Shown: positions 10,784-21,062 of the stretch, one piece after another | Layout: every line of letters begins with the position of its first letter | Numbering within the stretch: position 1 is the first letter of the stretch | Source of the DNA: Darksidea phi | Lineage: Eukaryota > Ascomycota > Dothideomycetes > Pleosporales > Lentitheciaceae | Reading direction: 5' to 3' | Length of the DNA: 56,068 nucleotides | Assembly: GCA_030770425.1 (NCBI GenBank) | Contig: JASJFT010000267.1 | Location: 1-56,068 of the forward strand | Translations under genes and position numbers: made by a program | Notes under the pieces: model-generated | The model's input: only the letters and a program-made list of their open reading frames with translations | Told to the model about the DNA's origin: nothing | Databases searched by the model: none

Positions 10784-12279
10784 CTAAAAAGAGGGAGAGC
10801 GTGAAAGGGAGCGAGTTCGCTTCGGAGAAAGCAAGAACGGATTCAGGTCGGCGTCTGTCGGAGGTCGGCTCCCCAACCACAACACCTTGATCAGGCTATG
10901 CAGTCTCAGCTCCGGGCTCAGCAGGATCTGGAGCAGTAGCTCCGGGTCCTGTAGAATAACAATAAAATAGCCTCGGAGCGCGTGGTAGTTGACTGGAGAG
11001 GAGCGGCCGCTAGGTCGTAATTTCAGGATAACGCCAAGAGGATGGCATTTTGCGATGGGGTACTCTGCGGCTAGTGTAAGATCTTCGAGAGCAGGCGGAT
11101 AGTGTGGCACAGAGTCACATTAACAAGGTTCTTGGCCGAGAACTTTGGGATGGTCTGTCGACGAAGTGCTGCGTAGCATAACGAGCAAAGGTCCCATGTG
11201 GGGTCATGCCGGCCGCAGCTATCGAGGGCATCTTTTACCGGCTCCAGAATAGGATCGTCATTCTCAGCCTTGTAGATGCCTGTAATAGGGACGAATTTGC
11301 CGCAAGAACTACACAAGTCTCTTTCAGCAGCAGCGGCAATCTCGTCCTCATACCTGGCCACCATGCGCGTATATACGAAGGGGAGATCTCGGGGGGAAAT
11401 ACATCTGAAGCGATGACCCGTGTCTCGAGTTCACCACACAGAAAGCCTAGGGCTCGACCCAAAACCTCTGGTACTCTGTCGGGGTCAGTCGTCCGCTGCG
11501 TCCCTGCCTTCGTCCGCTGCCTCTTTGCCTTCGGAGATATAGATCGAGGACCGCGTCTTTCGATCCCGGAACTTGGCATTGAGCCAACCGGCCGGTCAGA
11601 AGCAGTAGCTAGTAAGCGGGTCGATGGTGGGGATTGAGAGCGACCGATGGCGGGCCTCAGCGGACGCAATGCTCTGCCTGGCACTGAGCTGACCAAGCGG
11701 TCCGAAGCAATGGCTGGCCGATCAGTCGGTGGTGGAGGGCGGCCGATGGCGGTCATTGATACAGAGGGTGGCCTGAGCGGACGTAATGCTCTGTCAGGAT
11801 CTGTCGTCCGTTGCCTCTTTGCTCGCGGACTGAAAAGCGGAGGAATACGCCTTTTGTCCGCCGAGCCTGGCATTGGACCGATAGCCGTCGTAGTAGGTAC
11901 GGACGACGGCCTGAGCGGGCGTAAACCTCCGCTTGGAATGTCAGTGGGCTGCACCAAAGCATACGTCGCTGGCTGAGGCGGAGAAACTGATGAATGATGG
12001 CCACTCACACTCTCACCGATGAGCTAGTCTTCGAACTCGACAGTTGTCGCAAGTGCCATAGCCATTTTCCGTTGGCGTCCACGGCTGCAGACAACCGGTG
12101 CAGATGGGGCGTGTAGCAACAGACATGGGCAGGTATATGTCCAGGAAGCGAGGTTCTTCTCTTGAGGAAGAAACTCCCAAAGGAGAGAGAAGAGAAGTGT
12201 TTAAAGGCCGAAGAACAAATTCATGGGGAGGCGATCCCGCATACGTGGCGGAACGCAAGGCGTGACAAATCAGAGGCAA
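10784..12279 (-). pseudogene. truncated Helitron RepHel N-terminus (DUF6570 region)
   Basis: The order on the minus strand is a small CxxC...CxxC module (ICTGCLQPW, CDNCRVRR, about 12,110-12,020), a proline/arginine-rich linker with repeats of LRPLRP and AKRQRT (12,008-11,400), a second zinc-ribbon-like segment (CSSCGKFVP ... CSLCYAALRRQTIPKFSAKN, 11,364-11,100) and the KCHPLGVILKLRPSGRSSPVNYHALRGYF block (11,060-10,960). These last blocks match my memory of DUF6570, found near the N-terminus of fungal Helitron replicase-helicases. Reading needs frame changes near 12,010, 11,370 and 11,100. Homology stops after DADLNPFLL (about 10,840); the Rep and helicase domains are missing. It is a dead fragment. 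No clear Helitron terminus was identified. Confidence 0.7.
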
Positions 12280-12466
12280 GAGCCCGCTTTTCCAGCGAAT
12301 CAGGAGGGGTCTTGGCGGTGCAGCCGAGGGGGTGGCACAGGGGGGTGGCGCGGGGTTCTAACCTAACCCCTTCCACTCAGTTCCTTCGTTTCAGGGCACA
12401 CACTCATCATCGACCGCCTGTCTTCCACAACTTTTCAGCTGGACTTCCAGGCATGCTCACGGTGCC

Positions 12467-13586
12467 ATGTCATCAATCTTCAAGGTTGGCCAGGCCTTGA
12501 CAGGCAGACTTGCAAGGTATATAGTCACAAAAGAAATTCAAGAAACCGTTTGGTTTGCCCAGTGAGCCCAGCCCGACTGCAGGTTTTGTAAAGGGTTAGG
12601 ATACTGACTAGTATACAGAAATTACGCAAGTCAAGAATCGGTCGTCATCAAGAGTGTCCGAAACCATCCACGAGTCGAGAATGAACGCGATATCCTGCGA
12701 CGCTTCCAAGGACGAACACCATACTTGAGGCCGATGATCGACGAGATTGAAGACCCAGCCGAGCCTGTTACGATTGTGCTCAAGTACTTAGATGATAACC
12801 TTCAACATGCATCCAATAGACAAACACTTAGCCGAAAGGAATTAATCTTTGTATCGAAACGAATTCTGCAGGCTCTGAGCATATTACACGAGGACGGCTA
12901 TGTACACACGGGCAGGTTCTACTCTATTACCCACCTAAAAGTTACTCCCTAACCTTCAAAATAGATGTAAAGCTCGACAACGTTCTTGTCAACTATGGAC
13001 AAGGTGATGTCCGATTCACCGATGTGCAGCTGGGTGATTGCGGTGGCACATATCACATTGACCACAAATATGCAAAGGAATGCTCGATAATTGGTGCTCC
13101 CATGTGGCGAAGTCCGGAAGCTATTTTACAATTGCCCGTTGGTTGGACCACAGCAACTGATATATGGTCTTTTGGACTCTGTGTAAGTATCCTTTCTGCA
13201 TGCTATCAAAGTTTGATCTAATATTTTGCAAGCTGATTGCCCTGATATATGGTGGAGATTTCCATATCCAAGCCCCGCCCGGCACGCCCTTTGGTAGTGA
13301 TGAATATGACCTAAAAATCCTCGAGCGACAGTTCATGTTGTTTGGTCCGTTTCCAGCGAAATACCAAGAGCTGGTCCAAAATAACGAGAACATTCAAACA
13401 ATCGTCGTACATTTATACGATTCTATCCCGCAGAAGGACCGGAACCAATTCAGCCGGATTTCGCAGAAGGAGATGTCAACTCGAGACAAGGAATTTGTTG
13501 GGAAAATAATGAAATTGGACCCAAGAGACCGGCCAACTGCCCGAGAACTTCTGCAGGATAATTGGTTTGATGAGGTGGAAGAGTAG
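12467..13586 (+). CDS. protein kinase-domain protein, four exons
   Basis: Exons are 12467-12561, 12619-12911, 12965-13182 and 13233-13586, giving 319 residues. Introns 1 and 3 are canonical (GTGAGC...ATACAG with a TACTGAC branch; GTAAGT...GCAAG). Intron 2 (12912-12964) must start with GC to keep frame and has a CTAAC branch. Kinase marks: SVVIK (K43), VHTDVKLDN (catalytic D130, with HTD in place of HRD), GDCGG (D154, with DCG in place of DFG), APMWRSPE and WSFGLCL. The glycine loop is weak. The family resembles fungal Ser/Thr kinase-like proteins often found near NLR genes; the catalytic Lys and both Asp are present, so activity is possible. The target is unknown. Confidence 0.85.
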
Positions 13587-14193
13587 CAGTCCGAGTGGGA
13601 ATATGAGAAAATGAAATACGCAGTTGTAGAAATCTCCACGCATATCGTTATATTATTTTGCCACGATGCGGTCAGTTGTCTTCGCTGGAAATCATCAAGC
13701 GACGATGAATGCCTAAAATGCGCAGCCAAACATCTCAACTCTCTCCTACTTGAATTTATATGAATATATCCTTTCTTCAAAATTAAATCGATTATAATCT
13801 AGCCGAATAGTTCTGCGATGTTGTGTCGAATTTTCGCAACCTCCTTCGTAACTCTCGCCCTACGCCAAACGACAAGGGCAAGCAGACGGCACATCCTTCC
13901 TGTAGGGGAGGAGCTCGAGCCCCCGAGGCTGTGATGCTGCGTGGAGCCCCATTTCGTGCCCATGGGGACGGAATTTGGGCACCTTCGCCAAAAAATGAGT
14001 GTGTCAGGGACTGCATCGCTGCGGTTGAGCGAGGGGTGAGCAGGCCTGAGTAGACCTGAGCCCACCTGAGCCGAGCTGAGCGACGGCGGCGCAAGATCAC
14101 GTGAGCAGAAGGGCTTTGGGAGCGTGCGGATTGGGGTGGTGGAACAATGCAAGCAGATCCTCGACGTGAGTTCACCCTCACTGTGTGCCTGAC
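13587..14193. other. intergenic, GC-rich, no gene seen
   Basis: About 600 bp between the kinase gene and the F-box pseudogene. Minus-strand frames (13,799-14,311) run antisense into the F-box start and have no recognisable features. Confidence 0.4.
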
Positions 14194-14854
14194 ATGCTGC
14201 TCTCAGAACTACCCAACGAATTGCTTTGCACGATCCTCGATTACCTCGATTCTCCCCGAGATGTTGACGCGTTAGGATGAACGATCCGTAATCTCCGCAA
14301 CCTAGCAACATCGCATTTCTGCCAGAATGCCCGCCATGATACTTTCAGTCCAAGACTGAATTCATACGAAGACCGCTCACTATACACAACATGGCAGGTC
14401 ACCTTTGATCGAATTCAAAAACAGAATGCGGCATCGGCCCAGTTGCTCAAGCTGTGGGCATATTTCGATAAGCAAGACGTGTGGTTTGGACTTTTTCAAC
14501 ACGCATACTCTACAGAGGACGAGCGGATACAGGAGCTAACCCAGGACGTACTGAGCTTTAATGAGGCGGTTCGACTGCTATGCAAATACGGTCTGGTTCA
14601 TCCAGAACCTTCACTTGGACAGTCGTTTAGGTGGGCAGGGTATAGTGTGCATAGCTGCGTAATATATTCTACTTCTGGATTCGACTGAAGCTTTGGAAGC
14701 AGCAGACACGCTTTCAAATTTGCCTATGACTTCGCTGGGGGTACGTCCTGACGACCAAGTGGAATTGGATCCAGCATGGCTATTGGTCGACTACTCAGAC
14801 AATGTGACGGATTGGACTGACTCTCAATCCTTTGGTCGCAACCAGGCAACATAG
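14194..14854 (+). pseudogene. F-box / NLR-like (TPR-region) pseudogene
   Basis: From the ATG at 14194 the frame encodes an F-box start, LSELPNELLCTILDYLDSP. An in-frame TGA follows at 14278-14280, where an Arg CGA would fit. The same frame then runs on through TTWQVTFDRIQKQNAASAQL, LKLWAYFDKQDVWF, QELTQDVLSFNEAVRLLCKYGLV and YSVHSCV. These are blocks typical of fungal NB-ARC/TPR proteins just after the NB-ARC domain. It stops at 14688, and a shifted frame continues (TEALEAADTLSNL ... VELDPAWLLVDY) to 14854. It looks like an F-box start fused to an NLR piece and then broken. SCF adaptor function for the F-box is family knowledge only. Confidence 0.55.
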
Positions 14855-14972
14855 GTCACACCATCGGTGATGAATGTTGGCTGTCCCGCTACACAGTATA
14901 TGGCAACCCCCAGCGAGAGGCTGAGACAAGAGTGGGCGTGTTGATGACGGGCAACGTGCGGGTTCGGGTTCG

Positions 14973-15686
14973 TTATTCTGATCGGGACGACGACTTGATC
15001 GAACTTTCCGCCAATGTAGGATCCGGGCGCTTCGGAAGCTCGGTATATGATCGACCTTTCGCTAACTTCCTCAACACCTACCCTCCTTGGTCAGACATAA
15101 CACGTATGATATAGTAAGCCTCAGATAGGTTGGGGGAGGTGGATACCTTATGCATGCCTCGGTTCATCGTACCATCCAGCTTAGCACTGGTTGCTCTCTC
15201 ATATACCAGGCGGAATAGCTTCCAGTACGTCCCAAGGGAGCTCTCAACCTTGGTGCCCCGGAGTTTCCTTCCTCCCTTCCCTCGCTGCCGCCCGAGCAGC
15301 CAATCGAAGGTGTGTAGCGTGCGGATGGACACGGTCGAGTATGCGCGGAAATTGTCCTTTTCTAGGTAGGTCCAGCATCTACATCGCGTCAGCTTAGCTT
15401 CGCATATACTAGTCTCGCAAGTATGGGGACCGGTGACGTACTCTTTCCACAGCGCTTCCGCACGATCCAGCAGCCGAGTACTGCTATCCTCGTAGTGCTC
15501 GCGTGGGATCTCTTCGGCGACCAGCCACGCTCGATCCTCCACGCCTTCTCCTCGCTCGCCATCCTCGTCGACGCACGTTTCGCCGTCCGTTGGATCCGTA
15601 TGCGATGCCGCACCGTGATCTACGTCAGACGCGGCATATTCGCTCCCATCGGAGGAGGAATCGTCATTCGGTGGAAGCCGTCGCAT
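14973..15686 (-). pseudogene. truncated DUF3435-family gene (tyrosine-recombinase-related)
   Basis: Exon 1 is 15686-15147, a 69-nt intron follows (GTATCC...GGGTAG) and exon 2 is 15077-14973, giving 214 residues. After an acidic start come RTLHTFDWLLGRQRGKGGRKL, SLGTYWKLFRLVYERAT, LDGTMNRGMHK and, across the splice, VLRKLAK. These are the opening blocks of fungal DUF3435 (FluG-domain) proteins, a family that includes tyrosine recombinases such as Starship captains. The usual protein runs several hundred residues further with the catalytic domain; here similarity stops after VLRKLAK and the frame ends 27 residues later. It is therefore a 5' fragment. It is convergent with the F-box pseudogene. 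Confidence 0.6.
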
Positions 15687-15689
15687 GTC

Positions 15690-17625
15690 GTGTCTACGTC
15701 TATGCTAGAAGAGCTTGACGAAGGGAGAGAGGGGTCGCTGGAGGAGGATCCCAGCTCGGACGGCGAGGCGGATGACCCGTAAGCAGATGGTTGGGCGGAA
15801 GGGTAGAAAAGAGGAGGCGGTCCATGGCCGTGGATATGTGAGGGAAGGGTGAGGGAGCAGCTTTAAGTACACCGCCCGTAGGGCGGCCTCGGTTTGGGTC
15901 GACATGATGCTGGCGTTCAATGTCTCTGGAAGGGCAGCGAGATGTGAAATCTTTAGGGCTAGATGACATAATCATGCCAAGAACAACATTCATCCACCAA
16001 TGCTTGCACGCCCAACGCAAAGCAAATTACTGTCCCTATTGCACGCAACGGAAGCGCGCGCACTTGCAAGGTGAGTATAAGCCCGTAGGTCGTGCCTCAA
16101 GCGACACACTCGAGACAGGTAGAATGGCCGCATTCTTTATATCTCTGCTGACCTGAGGCGCTTCGTCATGCTACAGGCTTTCTCTGCCGCCTCTCGAGCC
16201 AACCTCACTCATTGCACGACCGAAACAACGCGCTGCGCTCTCCGAGATCAGTCCGCCGAACGAAAAGCGACAGCGAGCGCTCACACCGGCGCACGTAATG
16301 TCGCAGACCTCGCGGTCGCCAACGAGGAATTAGAGCCGGCAGACTAGGACAGCGGGCAATGCGCGGGTCGCAATGAAGAAGGCACCAGCAATGGAGAATG
16401 CCATAGCGGCAGTGGACCGTGTTTTGGCCGCAACGCAGGCGTCAATTACTTGGGGTTCTTTATGCTGAGCGGAAGGCATTGATCAGCGTGACGGACACCT
16501 CAGCTAGAGGTATAACGGAAGGGTCGTTCGGACGCAACTCGCTATCATGGGCGGGCATGCGCAAACTCCTGCGTCGAATCGGTAGTGTGGGGATTGATGC
16601 CTAGTCGAGATGTCGATATGCGCCCAGAAGGCGCAGCTCCGCCAGCCGACCATTGTGGCGCAGCATGTAGTTTTGGACGGTGAGAAATTGGTCGGACGGA
16701 CGCGAAAATGAAGTCATCTGGAGTTAGCAGGCGTGATGACGGGCGAAGCGGTAGTTGGCGTACTTCGCCTTGTAGCCTAGTAGTTGTGGATCTTTTTGAA
16801 TATTGAGTCGCCCTTATAGACAGCCAATCATACTCACTCTCCATGCCAAGATTAAAAACTCGAGAGATTAAGCTAGCGGCACTGCTGGTGTTGGGTAAAC
16901 CCTTGCGCTAAGTCTGTGTTGGGGCTTTTACTCACTACTGGGTGTGCACAAGATTTCGACGCTCACCGTTGTCATCCCAGTTGGCGAAAATCGCGTTCCA
17001 TTACCTAAGTTGCATCAGTTCTGTGATGAGTTCGCGTCGACAAGTAAAGGTCGAGGTCGGCAGCATCTTTGGGTAGACAGAACTTCGCGATTGCTCACTC
17101 CGTGTTGGCGAATCATTTACCTCCCGTTACACCACTTCATCCCAATTCAGCCGTGCTTGCAGTAGGCTATCTAGAGCGAATGGGTGAAGATGACTGCCTC
17201 CAGTGGCTACTGTCACGTGACAGAAGCAGCCTTTCGAAGTCATTTCAGTCTCCAATAGGCTGCTGCCATGTGGCGGCAGTAGGCATCAACGACCGGAGAG
17301 ATTCCGGACCTCCACGCTGAAGGTCAATTTTCAATAACTTTCTATTCACACCACCTTGCACTCCAGAATCCCAGCTAGTCTCGTGTTTTTTGCTCTTACA
17401 AACTATTGAGATCTTTCCGATCGACAGGAGCCCGATTGGAATCGAAATTAGACGTGCTGTTGCACCATACGCTACGGCACGTCCCTACATCGGTTCGTGG
17501 CCATCCGCATGGGCTGAGCGGAACAATTGGAACTTTACCCTCTGCCGATCATCGATAGCCACCTCTAACAGCTTCCCAAATACCGCCTACCGAGCGCGCT
17601 ACATCCCCCAACACCAACCGGCAGC
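15690..17625. other. intergenic region upstream of the HET-NACHT gene
   Basis: No gene could be supported. A plus-strand stretch at 16,200-16,420 has coding-like composition (SEISPPNEKRQRALTPAHV, then stops) and may be a fragment of a transposon gene. The last 400 bp before 17,626 are pyrimidine-rich and free of long frames, consistent with a promoter and leader. Confidence 0.4.
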
Positions 17626-20600
17626 ATGCGTCTTTTAGAAATCAGCCATAGCGGCCAGCTGACTGTTACTGGAGACCTGGTTGAAAACATTCCGCCCTAT
17701 GCAATCCTCTCGCATACATGGGGTGCGGACCACGACGAAGTCACTTTCAACGATATGAAGACCGGAACAGGTGTCAGCAAGGCTGGGTACGCCAAAATTC
17801 GCTTCTGCGCTCAACAGGCCCAAAAAGACGATTTGCGCCACTTTTGGGTGGATACGTGCTGCATCGACAAAGCAAACTATACCGAGCTCGCAGAAGCAAT
17901 TGCGTCTATGTACCGCTGGTATTACAATTCAGCGAAATGCTATGTGTTCTTAGCGGATGTGTCTGCGCATAAACGTGCACACGGCGAGGTTGAGCCAGCC
18001 TGGGAGCCTGCGTTTAGTAACAGTAGATGGTTCACAAGAGGGTGGACTCTTCAAGAACTTCTGGCTCCCAAAACAGTGGAATTCTTCTCGCGGGAAGGGA
18101 AATATCTTGGTACCAAGTCAGGCCTCGGTCCTAAGGTTCAAAGCATCACGGGGATTCCGATGGGAGCTCTTTCAGGTACTCCTCTTCGTGAGTTCAGTAT
18201 TGAAGAGCGGATGCGATGGGCGGCGGGACGCAACACGAAGAAGGAAGAGGATAGGGCTTATTGTCTCCTGGGGATTTTCGACATCTTCTTACCCCTGATA
18301 TACGGGGAAAAAGGCAACGCATTCAAACGGCTCAGAGAGGCAATTGAACAGTCTTCATCAGGTAAGTCGTCTAACTGTCCTTAGTATTCACTTTTGACCG
18401 TTGCACACCAGGAGAGTTCTCGCGCCGCAAGGAGGCGCTTCTCAGGAGCCTGAACTTTGGCAGTCCGTTCACGCGACCGAACAATATATCAACATGCACC
18501 GAAAATACTTTTGAGTGGGTGTTCGATGATACATACCTAGAGTCGTTGTGGCCGGAAAGAAGTTTTCGTTGGTGGCTCCAACAAGGAGAAGGCATCTACT
18601 GGATCAAAGGCAAGCCGGGTTCAGGGAAAAGTACGCTGGTAAAATTCATCACTGGCTCTGATAATCAGAACCGCCGGACCTTGGAATGTCTTGAGAAATG
18701 GGCAGGATCCAAACCTCCGCGTATCCTGTCTTTCTACTTCTGGCTGGCGGATAAATCCAACAATCAGAACAGTTTCCGCGGTTTCCTCTGCCATTTACTT
18801 CACCAGCTATTGGTCGACGAACCTCCAGAATCCGTTTCGAAATTGATAACGGCAGATCAAGTACGAGGAAAGCAGACCATGGAAAACTGGGATCCAAATG
18901 AGCTGGAAACCTTGCTGAAGAGTGCCTCTCATCGAACGGCAAAAGAGACGCCACTCTGTTTCTTCATTGATGGGTTAGACGAGTGCGTGGGAACCGACCT
19001 TGATCGCGTGGTGAAAATGATGCAAGAGCTTACTCTAACACCCGGTAGTAAAATCAAGATCTGTGTGTCTTCGAGGCCAGAGCAGAAGATTGAAAACCGA
19101 TTCAGAGATCATGTGTTTCACTCGTTGGAGCTCCACAGATACACGGAAGCCTGCATCAAACAACATGTTACCAATGAATTTAAGAAGTGTCCGCAGACGG
19201 CAATCGCACCAAGCGATGAACAAGAAGCGAAACTGACTGAGAAAATTGTTTCAAACTCTCAGGGCGTTTTTCTTTGGGCTGTTCTCGTAACGAGAAAGAT
19301 TTGTGAGAGCATAGAGTTCGGCGACACATTCACTCAGCTCGAGAAGCAGTTGGAAGAACTACCGCCGAACATGACGGAGCTTTACCAAACTATTCTCGAA
19401 CGATCAGATGCATACAAGGGACACCGTAGAGCGGAAGCCGCGTCGTACTTCAGGTTTGCTCTTGACCATTGCGGAGGACGAGTTTTCGGCCACGTACATC
19501 GACACGGCTGGGTCACGTTGAAGTCCATATGCAAAGGATCGGGCAGCCAACTGGTACTTGAGCACTTCTTGCCTCTGTTTGAGATATACCACGGACACAT
19601 ACAAGCCAATGACCAACCTACCATGCTTCGAATGCGACAAAGAATCAACCATCTTTGTGCGGGAATAATCGTGGTTGACACGGGCTCAATGCGCATTGCT
19701 GGCTCCAAGGTCAATTTTTTCCACAGAACCGCCAGAGACTATCTCTACGAGCCATCTGCTCAGGGTATTTTAGATCAAGGCATCTCTCAGCTGGAAAGCT
19801 TCCGCCTCTTTGCCGACAACATACTCAAGTATGACCATGGCAATTGCCTCGTCAAAACGATGGCCGTAGCCGAATTCGGATCAATGATAGCATGGATTCG
19901 AGAAATGGATGAGACGAACGAGGCGGACAAAGTCAAGTTTTTGGAACATATTGACGAAGGCATGAAAAGATACAATGCCGCAAAGAGCGGAACACATCAT
20001 GGAAATTGGGTGCACGAACAAGCACTATCGAAAACAGGCAACGACCAAGTAGCGGACTTGACAGGGCTCACTATTCAGGCGAACGGCACCGAGTTCTTAT
20101 CCCGCCTATTAGACATGAGTTTGTCTCGAAGCGAAAGATATAAAGACTACCTCCTTTTGTGCTCATCTGTTCACCACAGCAATCCACTTTGGAGACAGAA
20201 ACTCCTTGAGCTCGGAGCAAATCCGAACGCTATATTTTATTGGGGATTGCAAGATAGACTGAGGACTTCGCCATGGCTCAAGTATCTGGTAGACACTCAA
20301 GCTCAGTACCCCTGGGATGACGGGGGGGAGGAAGTGTATGACCGGCCCAATAATGATCTTGATATGGGCACTGTAGAAGCATTCTTGGACAGCGGAGCGA
20401 ATCTCAATGATCGAACGGTCCTTCTGAAATGCTTATTCGCGGGGAATTACTCTTTTGAGCCTATGGAAGCACGGGACCTACCGCCCCGTCCGCTCGATGA
20501 CAGCCTAAGGAAGGGTATGTATTTTGTTATTGAAGTCAATGCAAAATACCTTCTCGAGGAGCAATGTCACCCTGAGAGGGTGAGAAAAAGCGCTAGAAGA

Positions 20601-21062
20601 TCACTGGTCCTCTCAAGGCCCGAAGTGCGCAATGCACAAGCATATCGACGAGTGCTCCTTGTTCATCCAGGTTATGAAACACATTATATTCCTCAAAAGA
20701 CAGACCCGAGAAGCCTGGAACGCTTGGAAATCTTGGAAGACTCCGAGGGCTCAGGAAGCATAGGTTCCGTTGCGTTCTCTGGAGACGACCCCATAGATGC
20801 GACCGGGAATTCCGATCCACTGCAATTCGCAGAGGTAGACCTCGAAGACTCGGAAATGCTATTAGATAGCCTGAACGTACTTCCTCACCTATCGCAAGTG
20901 GAACAGCCTGAAGGGGTGTTTAAAATCAAGTTAAAAGAGACCCTGGACATCTGGCAAAGATCACCCAAGATACCAATTTTCAAGCAATTTCTCGAAGAAA
21001 GAGGCTACTATAGACAGAACGTCGACCTAGAATTCCTCCAGGAAGCTGTCAAATTGTTCTGA
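17626..21062 (+). CDS. HET-NACHT protein (HET domain fused to a P-loop NTPase)
   Basis: Exon 1 is 17626-18361 and exon 2 is 18412-21062, with one 50-nt intron (GTAAGT...CACCAG), giving 1128 residues. The HET domain fills the first 245: PYAILSHTWGADHDEVTF, FWVDTCCIDK, RGWTLQELLAPK, EDRAYCLLGIFDIFLPL. The NACHT domain follows: Walker A GKPGSGKST at about 312-320, Walker B CFFIDGLDECVG at about 427-438, then LSFYFW and SRPE-like motifs. The C-terminal half has two weak ankyrin-like patches (LLELGANPNA, FLDSGANLND) but no clear repeat array. The layout is that of fungal NLRs in which nucleotide-driven oligomerisation is thought to trigger a HET death domain. The frame is intact, so it is probably functional. 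The recognised ligand is unknown. Confidence 0.9.

Noticed and set aside
11206..11976. plus-strand frames of 109-143 codons
   Set aside because: They are the complement of the repeat-rich linker of the Helitron fragment.
13799..14311. 170-codon minus-strand frame
   Set aside because: It is antisense to the F-box start, with no recognisable domain and GC-rich composition that lowers stop frequency.
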